Both the position numbers and the translations under genes were made by a program. DNA of 54,854 nucleotides from Methanobacterium sp. UBA176. GTDB taxonomy: Archaea; Methanobacteriota; Methanobacteria; Methanobacteriales; Methanobacteriaceae. Location: assembly GCA_002505765.1 (NCBI GenBank), contig DAVZ01000060.1, positions 1-54,854 on the forward strand, in the 5' to 3' direction. This document shows, one piece after another, positions 43,944 through 52,452 of the stretch (positions are counted from its first letter, which is position 1; each line of letters begins with the position of its first letter). The notes under the pieces were generated by a model, which ran no database searches, had not been told where the DNA came from, and saw only the letters and a list, made by a program, of their open reading frames with translations.

Positions 43944-44528
43944 TTGATCATTGCAACTGCCATTGTACTAATTATAATACTAATTTTAATTTGTATTCTG
44001 GTAGTTCCCCTTAATGTTTTACTTAAATTGAAGATCGAAGGTTCGAAAATCAGCGGATATATTAAAATAACCTGGATGAGAATCAGATTGATCAAAAGAG
44101 AATTTCCTGAATATGAAGTTAAAGAAAAAAAAGAAAAAAGAGCGGTTAAAGAACAAAAATTCGATACTAAAAAACTCCCTAAGATAATTTCTCTTTTATA
44201 TGAATCATTACCTCATTTAATGGGAGTTTTTAAAGCATTTTTAAAATCAACTAACTTTCAAGGATTTAATTTAAAATTAAGGCTTGGATTGGGCAATCCT
44301 TATGATACTGTATTGATAAGCGGATACTTATATTCTATAATTGCTATAATGAATTCAATACCGAGAGTTTCCCTGTATTTAGAACCTGATTTTCATAATG
44401 GACGGTTAGAAGCTGCTATAAAATTAAAGATTAAAATAATACTTTTTTGGATTGTATTTAAATCATTGAGGGCTTTAACAAAAAAGCCAGTGAGAGCCCT
44501 TATAAACGAATTTAGAAGAATGAGATGA
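43944..44528 (+). CDS. DUF2953 membrane protein (YtfI-like)
   Basis: 194 aa. The start is TTG 43944, with GTGATC 5 nt upstream. A strong N-terminal membrane helix (1-25) and a cytoplasmic or external domain with a Lys/Glu-rich stretch (VKEKKEKRAVKEQK) precede LRLGLGNPYDTVLISGYLYSI and LEPDFHNGRLEAAIKLK, which mark DUF2953. It follows the GerW-like gene by 27 bp. Confidence 0.82.
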   Translation: MIIATAIVLIIILILICILVVPLNVLLKLKIEGSKISGYIKITWMRIRLIKREFPEYEVKEKKEKRAVKEQKFDTKKLPKIISLLYESLPHLMGVFKAFLKSTNFQGFNLKLRLGLGNPYDTVLISGYLYSIIAIMNSIPRVSLYLEPDFHNGRLEAAIKLKIKIILFWIVFKSLRALTKKPVRALINEFRRMR

Positions 44529-44532
44529 GATA

Positions 44533-44772
44533 ATGAAAAACAAATCTTCCACTAATTTAAAAAGAGTGGTTTTTGATCCTTTTAAAACCGAAGGAAGAGT
44601 TATTTACCCTATTGTAGATGTTTTAATGATTAACGGGTATTTTAATGTTTTAAACATATCACCGGTAGCTCTAATTATAGAGGAGAAGGATGATGTTTAT
44701 ATTTTGCTTTTAACCTACGACCATATTGATGATGAAGAGCTTTTTGAACTTTTTTCATCTTTTAAGCAATAA
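44533..44772 (+). CDS. Small hypothetical protein downstream of the GerW-DUF2953 pair
   Basis: 79 aa. It starts 4 bp after the DUF2953 stop, so it belongs to the same operon. Mixed alpha/beta look (GRVIYPIVDVLMING; DVYILLLTYDHIDDEELFELF), no cysteines and no known motif. Possibly a third component of the same complex. Confidence 0.7.
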   Translation: MKNKSSTNLKRVVFDPFKTEGRVIYPIVDVLMINGYFNVLNISPVALIIEEKDDVYILLLTYDHIDDEELFELFSSFKQ

Positions 44773-44779
44773 TTTAAAT

Positions 44780-45205
44780 CTATTTAGAATTTTTCATGGC
44801 TAATTTCAGCGAATTATGGCAATCATTGATACAGTGAATGGTAACAGGGATATTTTTTATTCTGCTTTTTGTATAAACCTTTTTTTTACAGCATAATGGG
44901 ACTATTAAGTGAAGATCGAAACCTGATTTAGAGGACAGCAATCTCCATTTATTTTCACTTTCATGGGATAAAATATCAGTGCAATTTTCGAATTCAACAA
45001 CCATAATATCATTAATTCCACGAAAGGCGAATATATCAGGGGTATATTTGCCGAATTTAATTGGAATTCTTCCAGATATTCCACCAGAATGCCTTTTAGT
45101 TTTAACGCTGTAACCTTCTTTTTGAAGTATTTCTACTACAGATTTGAACATTTTTTCTGGAAAAGTTTCAGAAATTCCATCTACAGATGTGATTTTTACT
45201 CCCAT
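44780..45205 (-). CDS. Hypothetical protein with PD-(D/E)xK-like core
   Basis: 141 aa. YTPDIFAFRGINDIMVVEFEN resembles the PD...(D/E)xK nuclease core in spacing (Asp in PDIF, Glu in VVEFEN), but the Lys is replaced by Glu or missing, so activity is uncertain. An N-terminal helix-rich part (FPEKMFKSVVEILQKEGY) and late cysteines (PLCCKK, HCINDCH) complete it. It is convergent with the preceding operon (7 bp). Confidence 0.6.
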   Translation of the reverse strand: MGVKITSVDGISETFPEKMFKSVVEILQKEGYSVKTKRHSGGISGRIPIKFGKYTPDIFAFRGINDIMVVEFENCTDILSHESENKWRLLSSKSGFDLHLIVPLCCKKKVYTKSRIKNIPVTIHCINDCHNSLKLAMKNSK

Positions 45206-45553
45206 ACTATCCCTTAAATTTTTTTACTTCAATTAGATATTATATAAACAATGTATATAAATATTTGCTATTTATAGTTTAATGTGTATCTTTTTACCAT
45301 AATTATGTAATATTTTAAAATTTTTTGAACAAAAATCCTAATTAAATTTAATAGACAAATGTATTTATAAAAAAATGTTATTATTTTCTTAATTTAATCA
45401 ATTTTGTTCAGATATTCTGCCATTATTACTGTATAAAATATCAGTTCCCTGCTAAATTATTAAAAATGTTTATATATAAGTTCTGATATTTTACTATTAT
45501 GGTTAAAATAAGCTCAAATTTTGACTATATTGTTTGGTAATTTTGGTGATATT
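45206..45553. other. Divergent intergenic region
   Basis: 348 bp, very AT-rich. A clear TATA box GTTTATATATAAG near 45468-45480 lies about 80 bp before the small gene at 45554. No other feature seen. Confidence 0.5.
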
Positions 45554-45751
45554 ATGGAAAAATTAAAGGAAGAAATTATAAAAATGAGATATATGATCCT
45601 CGTAAAGAAGGGTCTTATAGATGACAAGTATGAATCGTTTAAAAACATGTCCACAATTGTGGAAGAATATGAAAATCAATTCATTCCAGGAACAGTCTTG
45701 ATTAGCGAAAAAGCTGGTTATAAATTGCGAATTGAATATCCTGTGGAATAA
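45554..45751 (+). CDS. Small hypothetical protein
   Basis: 65 aa from ATG 45554, chosen because TTTTGGTGAT lies directly upstream. It begins with a charged helix (MEKLKEEIIKMRYMILVKKGL) and ends in a short beta segment (VLISEKAGYKLRIEYPVE). It resembles small regulatory or antitoxin-like proteins in size only. No family recognised; no partner gene beside it. Confidence 0.6.
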   Translation: MEKLKEEIIKMRYMILVKKGLIDDKYESFKNMSTIVEEYENQFIPGTVLISEKAGYKLRIEYPVE

Positions 45752-45802
45752 ATACGTTATTTTTTATTGGAATTATTTTTATACTAAATTTAAACCTAAT
45801 TT

Positions 45803-46351
45803 TTATATTATTGCAATTTTCCCAGCCTGTGTAATGGCAAATTTTTCAAAGTATCTGGACTTTTCTACAAGCCCCATATCAATGAGTCCTGCTAAATGTT
45901 TGTAGACCATTGCACGGGATATACCTGCTTTTTGCCCTATCTCTGCCGCTGTTAGATCTTCTAAAGATAAAAATTCCAGTATTTTTTTCCTTGTTTTAGA
46001 TAGATCCAATTTTAAAATGGGAATTCTTAATATTTTATCATTGTAACAGGTGAAAATAGCATTAATACCCTCTTTATTTGCCACAAAATTTAGTAAAGGA
46101 CCTATACCATCTCCTCCATAAGCAATGAATATTTCGCCATGCTTTTTAGCGCCATTTACAACTTCTGATATCTTTTTACATATTTCCAGTGGATCTTCTG
46201 TTTCTATTATAATTTCTCCACCTTTGATGAATTTATCAAGCTCAGTTTTTCTGTGATGCATTCCACTTAGTATAATTACTCCTTCTGCTTGAATTTTCAT
46301 CGACGCATTAAACAAACACTGTCCCTTCAGATTGGTAATCAAAGTTCTCAT
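45803..46351 (-). CDS. CARF-like plus winged-helix transcriptional regulator
   Basis: 182 aa. The N-terminal part (1-110) has a Rossmann-like pattern (VIILSGMHHRKTELDKFI; IFIAYGGDGIGPLLNFVA) like the ligand domains of Csa3 and HFX_2341/DUF6293 regulators. The C-terminal winged helix reads LTAAEIGQKAGISRAMVYKHLAGLIDMGLVEK. It is divergent from the glutamate synthase genes, with an inverted repeat between, so it most likely controls them. No CRISPR array or cas gene is present. The ligand is unknown. Confidence 0.75.
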   Translation of the reverse strand: MRTLITNLKGQCLFNASMKIQAEGVIILSGMHHRKTELDKFIKGGEIIIETEDPLEICKKISEVVNGAKKHGEIFIAYGGDGIGPLLNFVANKEGINAIFTCYNDKILRIPILKLDLSKTRKKILEFLSLEDLTAAEIGQKAGISRAMVYKHLAGLIDMGLVEKSRYFEKFAITQAGKIAII

Positions 46352-46386
46352 TTCTTCACCTGCTGAAATATATTAATTTTCATTAA

Positions 46387-46437
46387 ATTCAATATTCTCA
46401 CTTTAGTATTGAATGTTCTACAATAAAAGTTATATAG
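46387..46437 (+). promoter_or_regulatory. Inverted-repeat operator and TATA box before glutamate synthase
   Basis: ATTCAATA (46387-46394) and TATTGAAT (46407-46414) are perfect inverted copies 12 bp apart. A TATA box AAAGTTATATAGAT follows near 46425-46438, in the plus direction. The site lies between the CARF-like regulator gene and the glutamate synthase operon. Confidence 0.5.
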
Positions 46438-46503
46438 ATAGCAAAGTTTATTTAGCATTCTTAATGTATCTAATAAAAAAAGGATAAATGGAGGATGGAG
46501 GAA

Positions 46504-47166
46504 ATGACCGGAGAATTGACATCTGATGGAGAAATATCGACACGACAGATAAATATGGGGATAAAAAATGAAATAGCCAATGATAACAATCTTTTAAAGA
46601 TTGAAATCCCTGAAAAACTGGATTCTATAGCAGTTGGACTTAAAGATGGAGTCAGCGTAACTTTAAAAGGTGATGTAGGAGATTTTGTTGGTGCACTTAC
46701 TGATGGTGCCAGGATAGTTATTGATGGTAATGCAGGCCGTTATGTTGGAGATAACATGACAGGTGGCGAAATAATTGTTAATGGTTCTGCAGACGATGGT
46801 GTTGGGTTTGGAACCTACGGGGGAACAATAGTTGTCCATGGAAATGCTGGAAATGGTATAGGACAGTTGAATAAAGGGGGTTTAATCGTAATTGATGGTG
46901 ATATTGGGAATTTAGCCGGTCTTTATATGTTGTTTGGTGATATTATCGTTACTGGTAATGCAGGAGTTGATACTGGTGACTGGATAATAGGAGGCACTAT
47001 TTACATTGGGGGGACATATGAAACAGGTACTAACGCAGAAGTACGCGAATTAGATACAGATGATAAGAAGAAATTAAAAGAAATCTTCGATACTTATAAA
47101 ATTGAAGCAGATATCAGTAAATTCATTAAGATGGAACCTAAAAAATTAAGGCCATTCTACGGGTGA
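46504..47166 (+). CDS. Glutamate synthase GXGXG (alpha C-terminal) subunit
   Basis: 220 aa from ATG 46504; ATG 46495 directly abuts GGAGG (46490-46494) and is unlikely. The protein is a run of short Gly-rich beta-helix units (GDVGDFVGALTDGARIVIDG and similar), the GXGXG fold of glutamate synthase, also found in formylmethanofuran dehydrogenase subunit C. It precedes the ferredoxin-GltS core gene by 4 bp. In archaea this fold is a separate subunit. Confidence 0.87.
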   Translation: MTGELTSDGEISTRQINMGIKNEIANDNNLLKIEIPEKLDSIAVGLKDGVSVTLKGDVGDFVGALTDGARIVIDGNAGRYVGDNMTGGEIIVNGSADDGVGFGTYGGTIVVHGNAGNGIGQLNKGGLIVIDGDIGNLAGLYMLFGDIIVTGNAGVDTGDWIIGGTIYIGGTYETGTNAEVRELDTDDKKKLKEIFDTYKIEADISKFIKMEPKKLRPFYG

Positions 47167-47170
47167 TTAA

Positions 47171-49033
47171 ATGAAACAGATTCTTCTAACAAATCCAGAT
47201 GATTGCGATGGATGTAATAAATGTGTGGAAGCATGCAGTGAAGTTAACGATGAAAGCGGATTATTTTTGCATAAAATGACCAAAGGGTATCAAATAACTG
47301 TTTGTCAGCAATGTATCAATCCATCATGCATTAAAGGATGTTTTAGAGATGCCATATACCGCAAAAATGGTATTGTAAAAATTAACGATGATCTCTGTAT
47401 AGGGTGCAAACTATGTGTCCTTATGTGTCCAATTGGCAGTATAACCTATACAGATAACAGTATGTTGAAATGTGAGCAGCAGTGTGCTGAATCCAATGGA
47501 GGAAAGCTTGCGTGTATTGAAGCATGCGAACCTGAATGTTTAAAATCAGTGGATGTTAAGGATGTGGCCACTGGAATTCAGCAGGGCTTTGAAATTAGTG
47601 GATTATCTTCACCAGGAACATCATTTGCTCCCTTTGATTCTTCAGATCTTTCAAATGTAACACAGGGTCTCTGTGTATTTTGTGGAACATGTGAAATCGT
47701 TTGTCCTGCAGATGCAATTGAAATTGTAGATAACCATGCAGAAATTGATAAATCCAGATGTATAATGTGCGGGTCATGTTTTGCAGCATGCCCTGTTTTA
47801 ATACCAAGTGGTGCAGGAAGTATCTGGGATCCAAGAACTATTGCATCAATTAGATTTACTTCTAAAGCAGGGAAATATGTGCTGAGGGGTTTTGGAACTG
47901 AAAGGCAGCTTCCAAGTTTTGATAATATTATAATTTTACCTGCTCAAGTATCAGTTGCTCCAGTAGATAAATACAGGGAAGCCTGTAACACAGGAGTTGT
48001 TCTTGGAACAAGATACGCAGAAGAACCTCTTGTTTTAGATACACCGGTTTTAATTGCTGGAATGTCATTTGGTGCATTGAGTAAGGAGTGTAAAGTAGCC
48101 TTTGCTAAGGGTACAACAATGGTTGGATCAGCCGCTAACACAGGTGAAGGTGGAATGCTTCCTGAAGAAAGGGAAGAAGCAGATAAACTGGTTGTTCAAT
48201 ACTCATCAGGTAGATTCGGAGTTTCAGCTGATTATTTAAATGCTGGTGATGCCATTGAGGTTAAAATAGGTCAGGGGGCAAAACCAGGAATGGGAGGACA
48301 CCTCCTTGCAGAGAAAGTTAGCCCGGAAGTAGCCCAGATAAGAGGAATACCAATTGGAACTGATGCATTAAGCCCATGCAGATTTCTGGACGCAACAAAT
48401 GATGGAGATCTTGCCAAGCATATTGAACTCATAAGGGAAGTAACTGACTGGCGTGTTCCTATAATAGTTAAGTTAGGGCCTGGAAGAGTAGATGAAGATG
48501 TTAGAATCGCTGCAGAAGTAGGAGCAGACATAATATCAGTCGACGGAATGGAAGGTGGAACAGGAGCAGCTCCTGAAGTAGTTATTGAACATACAGGAGT
48601 ACCAACACTTGCTTCACTGGTTCAGGCTGTAAATTCTCTTAATGAAATGGGTATGAAAGATAAAATAGACCTTATAATTACCGGAGGAATAAGGAGCGGT
48701 GCTGATGTAGCTAAAGCTATGGCTATGGGTGCTGACGCTGCTTATATAGGTACTGGAGCAATGATAGCTGCAGGATGCCGCGCCTGTCGTATGTGCTACA
48801 CAGGAAAATGTCCTGTGGGTGTGGCAACTCAAGATCCAGTATTGAGGGAACGGTGTGATGTTAATTTAGCTGCAGAAAGAGTTGGTAACTACATTAAATC
48901 AATGACAGAAGAAACAAAAATGCTTGCACAGCTTGCTGGCCACAATGACATACGCAACTTTTCACCAGATGATTTAAGAGCGCTTGACACAAACACAGCA
49001 GCAATAACAGGACTGAAACTTATAGGACAATGA
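47171..49033 (+). CDS. Archaeal glutamate synthase core with ferredoxin domains
   Basis: 620 aa. The N-terminal 215 residues hold several ferredoxin motifs (CDGCNKCVEAC, CIGCKLCVLMC, CVFCGTCEIVC, CIMCGSCFAAC). The rest is the FMN-binding glutamate synthase barrel: AGMSFGALSKE, NTGEGGMLPEE, DGMEGGTGAAP, TGGIRSGADVAKAMAMGADA, and the cluster motif CRACRMCYTGKCPVG. It transfers an amino group from nascent ammonia to 2-oxoglutarate using ferredoxin electrons. No glutaminase (class II amidotransferase) subunit lies in the window. Confidence 0.9.
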   Translation: MKQILLTNPDDCDGCNKCVEACSEVNDESGLFLHKMTKGYQITVCQQCINPSCIKGCFRDAIYRKNGIVKINDDLCIGCKLCVLMCPIGSITYTDNSMLKCEQQCAESNGGKLACIEACEPECLKSVDVKDVATGIQQGFEISGLSSPGTSFAPFDSSDLSNVTQGLCVFCGTCEIVCPADAIEIVDNHAEIDKSRCIMCGSCFAACPVLIPSGAGSIWDPRTIASIRFTSKAGKYVLRGFGTERQLPSFDNIIILPAQVSVAPVDKYREACNTGVVLGTRYAEEPLVLDTPVLIAGMSFGALSKECKVAFAKGTTMVGSAANTGEGGMLPEEREEADKLVVQYSSGRFGVSADYLNAGDAIEVKIGQGAKPGMGGHLLAEKVSPEVAQIRGIPIGTDALSPCRFLDATNDGDLAKHIELIREVTDWRVPIIVKLGPGRVDEDVRIAAEVGADIISVDGMEGGTGAAPEVVIEHTGVPTLASLVQAVNSLNEMGMKDKIDLIITGGIRSGADVAKAMAMGADAAYIGTGAMIAAGCRACRMCYTGKCPVGVATQDPVLRERCDVNLAAERVGNYIKSMTEETKMLAQLAGHNDIRNFSPDDLRALDTNTAAITGLKLIGQ

Positions 49034-49086
49034 ATCCCTTATTTCTTTTTTTAGGGTTTAAAAAGTAAATAGTTAGAATATTTTTT

Positions 49087-49578
49087 TTATTCTATTTTTT
49101 TGAATTCATTTTTTGGCGCTCCACATATTGAACATATTTCAGGAGCTTCTTTTTTTATGGTGTTTCCACAGAAATTACATACATAATAGAATGTTTCTAC
49201 ATTTTTTCCAAGATTTTCCAGTGCTTCCTGATAAAGACCTGCATGGATTTCTTCAACCTGGTTTGCCACATCAAAGCTCCAGAGGGCACCTTTTTCATCT
49301 TCCTCTTTAGCCACTTCTATAAATCCAGGATACATTTCTTTAAATTCTTCAACTTCACCCTCTATTGCTTCCTTGAGATTTTTTTCGGTGTTTTTAATTC
49401 CATTCATGAATTTAAGATGGTTATGTGCATGCACTGTTTCAGCATAAGCTGCAGCTCTAAATAATCTTGCTACCTGTAAATATCCTTCTTCTTCTGCTTT
49501 TTTTGCAAAAGCTAAATATTTTCTGTTTGCCTGTGATTCACCGGCAAATGCTTCTTTTAAATTATCCATTGTGCTCAT
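49087..49578 (-). CDS. rbr: Rubrerythrin
   Basis: 163 aa. A ferritin-like di-iron domain with Glu ligands (ESQANRKYLAFA; AAAYAETVHAHNH; ANQVEEIHAGLY) is followed by a rubredoxin-type ribbon (CNFCGNTI, CSICGAP). It reduces hydrogen peroxide in anaerobes. Convergent with glutamate synthase, 53 bp apart, with T-runs between. Confidence 0.95.
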   Translation of the reverse strand: MSTMDNLKEAFAGESQANRKYLAFAKKAEEEGYLQVARLFRAAAYAETVHAHNHLKFMNGIKNTEKNLKEAIEGEVEEFKEMYPGFIEVAKEEDEKGALWSFDVANQVEEIHAGLYQEALENLGKNVETFYYVCNFCGNTIKKEAPEICSICGAPKNEFKKIE

Positions 49579-49792
49579 TTAATAACTCCTAAAGTTAATC
49601 ATACATATTTTAATAGTATGATTATTTATCTTTTACTATTTCAAATACAATCTAATAAATTGCCTTAATTTAGATGAAAATAGATTTCAGCATTAAAAAT
49701 GGCAAAAAGTCAGTATTTAAAGATATAACATGTTATTAAGTATAAAAGAAAAAAATTATTTTTATTGTCCAGTTGAATAATAAAAATAAAAA

Positions 49793-50000
<208 letters not shown>

Positions 50001-50280
50001 ACTTCACCTCCAGTTTAAGCTGTGCAACCATAATATTTAAACTTATCTATTTTAATCCCATGTTTAGCTATCATAATCTCCCTACTGTTAGGGTAAATGA
50101 GCATATGATATATGGAAAAAAAATATGGTGGCCCAACAATAATAGAATATTTTGGTTAATGAACTTTTGATTTATACTATGGCTTATAAGTTATCATTAC
50201 ATTGGAGATGTCTGGTTGTTTATAATCATAATTAAAATAGACCAAAACTTATAAGATGGTGGAAATTGATATGAAATCGC

Positions 50281-51396
50281 ATGTTTAAAGAATTGAACAT
50301 TGACCCGGAGGTACAGAAAATACTCGAAGAAAGCATTCAAAGGGAAATTTCAACTGAAGAAGCAGAAAAACTAATGAAAACTGGTGGAAAAGAACTTCAA
50401 GCTCTAATTATTACTGCTGACCTGTTCAGGGAAAATTTAGTTGGGGATAATGTTACATTTATCCAGAACTGGAACATTAACTTTACTGACATGTGCACTG
50501 GAAGCTGCGGATTCTGTGCATTTAAAAAAGATCCTGATGAAGAGGGTACGTATTTTTTAGGTATAGATGAAATCGTTGAAAGGACAAAAAGTGCTGTTGG
50601 TGGCGGTGCTATCGAAGTGTGCATACAGGGAGGTCTACATCCTGATATAGATGCATATTTTTATGAAGATATGCTTTTGAAGGTTAAAGAAGAAGTTCCT
50701 GATGTTCATATCCATGCTTTTTCTCCTATGGAGGTATTTTATGGTGCCTCCAGGTCTGATCTTTCCATAAAAGAAACCCTCAAAATGTTAAAAAAGGCAG
50801 GACTTGGTTCAATGCCTGGAACTGCTGCTGAAATATTAAACGATGATATAAGGAATATAATATGTCCTGGAAAGCTCCAAACAGCTCAATGGATCGATGT
50901 AGTAGAAACAGCGCATAAAGTGGGGGTTCCAACAACATGCACCATGATGTACGGCCACATCGATGATTTAAGTCATAGAGTCGAGCATCTACAGATTTTA
51001 AGGGATATACAGAAGAAAACAGGTGGATTTACAGAATTTGTTCCACTAAGCTTCATGCATAAAAATGCCCCAATTTTTAAAAAGGGAATTTCTAATGCAG
51101 GTACAACAGGTGCAGAAGATTTAAAACTTTATGCAGTTTCAAGATTAATGTTCAGGGATTTAATAAAAAATATTCAGGTGTCATGGGTAAAACTGGGCTT
51201 TAAATTTGCTCAAATTTGTCTTATGGCTGGCGCAAACGATCTTGGAGGGACTTTAGGCGAGGAAAATATATCGAGAACTGCAGGCGCTACTCACGGAGTA
51301 TACACTCCTCCAAGTGAATTAGAAAGATTAATAAGAGATATTGGAAGGTTTCCAGCCCTGAGAAATACTCTTTATACCGAAATAGAAGTTTTTTAG
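50281..51396 (+). CDS. cofH: FO synthase subunit 2, radical SAM (CofH)
   Basis: 371 aa. NWNINFTDMCTGSCGFCAF gives the radical SAM CxxxCxxC; CIQGGLHPDID and SFMHKNAP are CofH-typical. With CofG it builds the deazaflavin chromophore of F420. The start is unusual: GGTGG is about 18 nt from ATG 50281 but 8 nt from an ATG at 50271 that opens a 5-codon frame (MKSHV) ending inside cofH, so translation may be coupled to this mini-ORF. No cofG is nearby. Confidence 0.93.
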   Translation: MFKELNIDPEVQKILEESIQREISTEEAEKLMKTGGKELQALIITADLFRENLVGDNVTFIQNWNINFTDMCTGSCGFCAFKKDPDEEGTYFLGIDEIVERTKSAVGGGAIEVCIQGGLHPDIDAYFYEDMLLKVKEEVPDVHIHAFSPMEVFYGASRSDLSIKETLKMLKKAGLGSMPGTAAEILNDDIRNIICPGKLQTAQWIDVVETAHKVGVPTTCTMMYGHIDDLSHRVEHLQILRDIQKKTGGFTEFVPLSFMHKNAPIFKKGISNAGTTGAEDLKLYAVSRLMFRDLIKNIQVSWVKLGFKFAQICLMAGANDLGGTLGEENISRTAGATHGVYTPPSELERLIRDIGRFPALRNTLYTEIEVF

Positions 51397-51398
51397 AA

Positions 51399-51749
51399 TT
51401 ATCTTTTTGTTATTATTACTTTATCTCCGTCTTCGGCCAATTTTAATACTTCTAAATTCTCTATAATCTCTCCAATATGATTTACATCTGATGCTGGCTG
51501 TGATTCACCGTAAAAAACGCAAAAAGCATTTCCGGGAGGCCAGTAAGATATATCTCCACATTTAGATTTTCCAGAGGGGTTTTCATATTCTAATTCCACT
51601 GGAATGGTAAAATAAATTTCTTCGAAGTATGTATTTGTATTTCCTTCAATTGGTAGTGCATTATAAACTTTTCCTGCTGTTACTGGGTTTCTACCATCTA
51701 ATTTTCCCTTAGCAATTCCTTTTCCAACCACTTCTATCATGATTTCCAT
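51399..51749 (-). CDS. Cyclophilin-like (DUF369/TM1367-type) protein
   Basis: 116 aa from ATG 51749, chosen because AGGTGA lies 4 nt upstream; a longer open frame overlaps deoC. The fold markers are LPIEGNTNTYFEEIYFTIP, YENPSGKSKCGDISYWPPGNAFCVFYGE and ASDVNHIGEI. This is the small cyclophilin-like family of unknown function, not an active prolyl isomerase by sequence. It follows deoC by 4 bp. Confidence 0.83.
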   Translation of the reverse strand: MEIMIEVVGKGIAKGKLDGRNPVTAGKVYNALPIEGNTNTYFEEIYFTIPVELEYENPSGKSKCGDISYWPPGNAFCVFYGESQPASDVNHIGEIIENLEVLKLAEDGDKVIITKR

Positions 51750-51753
51750 AAAA

Positions 51754-52434
51754 TCACCTGTATTTTTGATATAATTCTTCCATAATTTTAACCCCGCTCG
51801 ACGTTCCAATCCTTGTGGCACCGGCTTCTATCATATCTAAAGCTGTTTGTAGGTTTTTTATGCCTCCTGATGCTTTTATACCTATATTAGGCCCAAGAGT
51901 TTCTTTTAGAAGAGCTACATCCTCTACAGTTGCACCTGATGTACCAAAACCAGTAGAAGTTTTAACAAAATCAGCTCCAGCTTCCTCTACTAACTTACAT
52001 GCCCTTATTTTTTCTTTTTCACTTAGCAATCCAGTTTCTATAATTACTTTGACAGTACGGCCATTTGCAGCCATCATTACTCCGCTGATGTCTTCTTTTA
52101 CATTTTCATCTAATTCAGATTTAAGAAGGCCAATGTTCATTACCATATCCACCTCACCCGCACCAGATTCAACAGCATCTTTGGTTTCGAAAAACTTTAT
52201 TTTAGATGTATTTGCGCCAAATGGGAATCCTATAACGGTACAAACCATTACATTAGAGCCTTTTAACTGTTCTAAAGCAAGATTAATATAGCTGGGATTA
52301 ACGCAGACACATCCAAAATTATATTTTTTTGCATCATCGCAGAGTCTTTTAATATCAATTCTGGTGGCTTCTCTATTCACATTGGTGTGATCTATCATTT
52401 TTGCAAATTTTTGAGGATATTTAATCAAATCCAT
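51754..52434 (-). CDS. deoC: Deoxyribose-phosphate aldolase
   Basis: 226 aa. The Schiff-base Lys is in FVKTSTGFG; CVNPSYINLA and GIKASGGIK are also family motifs. It splits 2-deoxyribose-5-phosphate into acetaldehyde and glyceraldehyde-3-phosphate. It is the middle gene of an elp3-deoC-cyclophilin-like operon (18 and 4 bp gaps). Confidence 0.95.
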   Translation of the reverse strand: MDLIKYPQKFAKMIDHTNVNREATRIDIKRLCDDAKKYNFGCVCVNPSYINLALEQLKGSNVMVCTVIGFPFGANTSKIKFFETKDAVESGAGEVDMVMNIGLLKSELDENVKEDISGVMMAANGRTVKVIIETGLLSEKEKIRACKLVEEAGADFVKTSTGFGTSGATVEDVALLKETLGPNIGIKASGGIKNLQTALDMIEAGATRIGTSSGVKIMEELYQKYR

Positions 52435-52452
52435 GTTCTAACATCCATTAAT

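Noticed and set aside
45803..46351. Csa3-like regulator as a sign of a CRISPR-Cas system
   Set aside because: No repeat array or cas gene is in the window and the neighbour is glutamate synthase.
51750..51821. 24-residue N-terminal extension of the cyclophilin-like protein
   Set aside because: It overlaps the end of deoC, has no ribosome site, and AGGTGA directly precedes the internal ATG at 51749.
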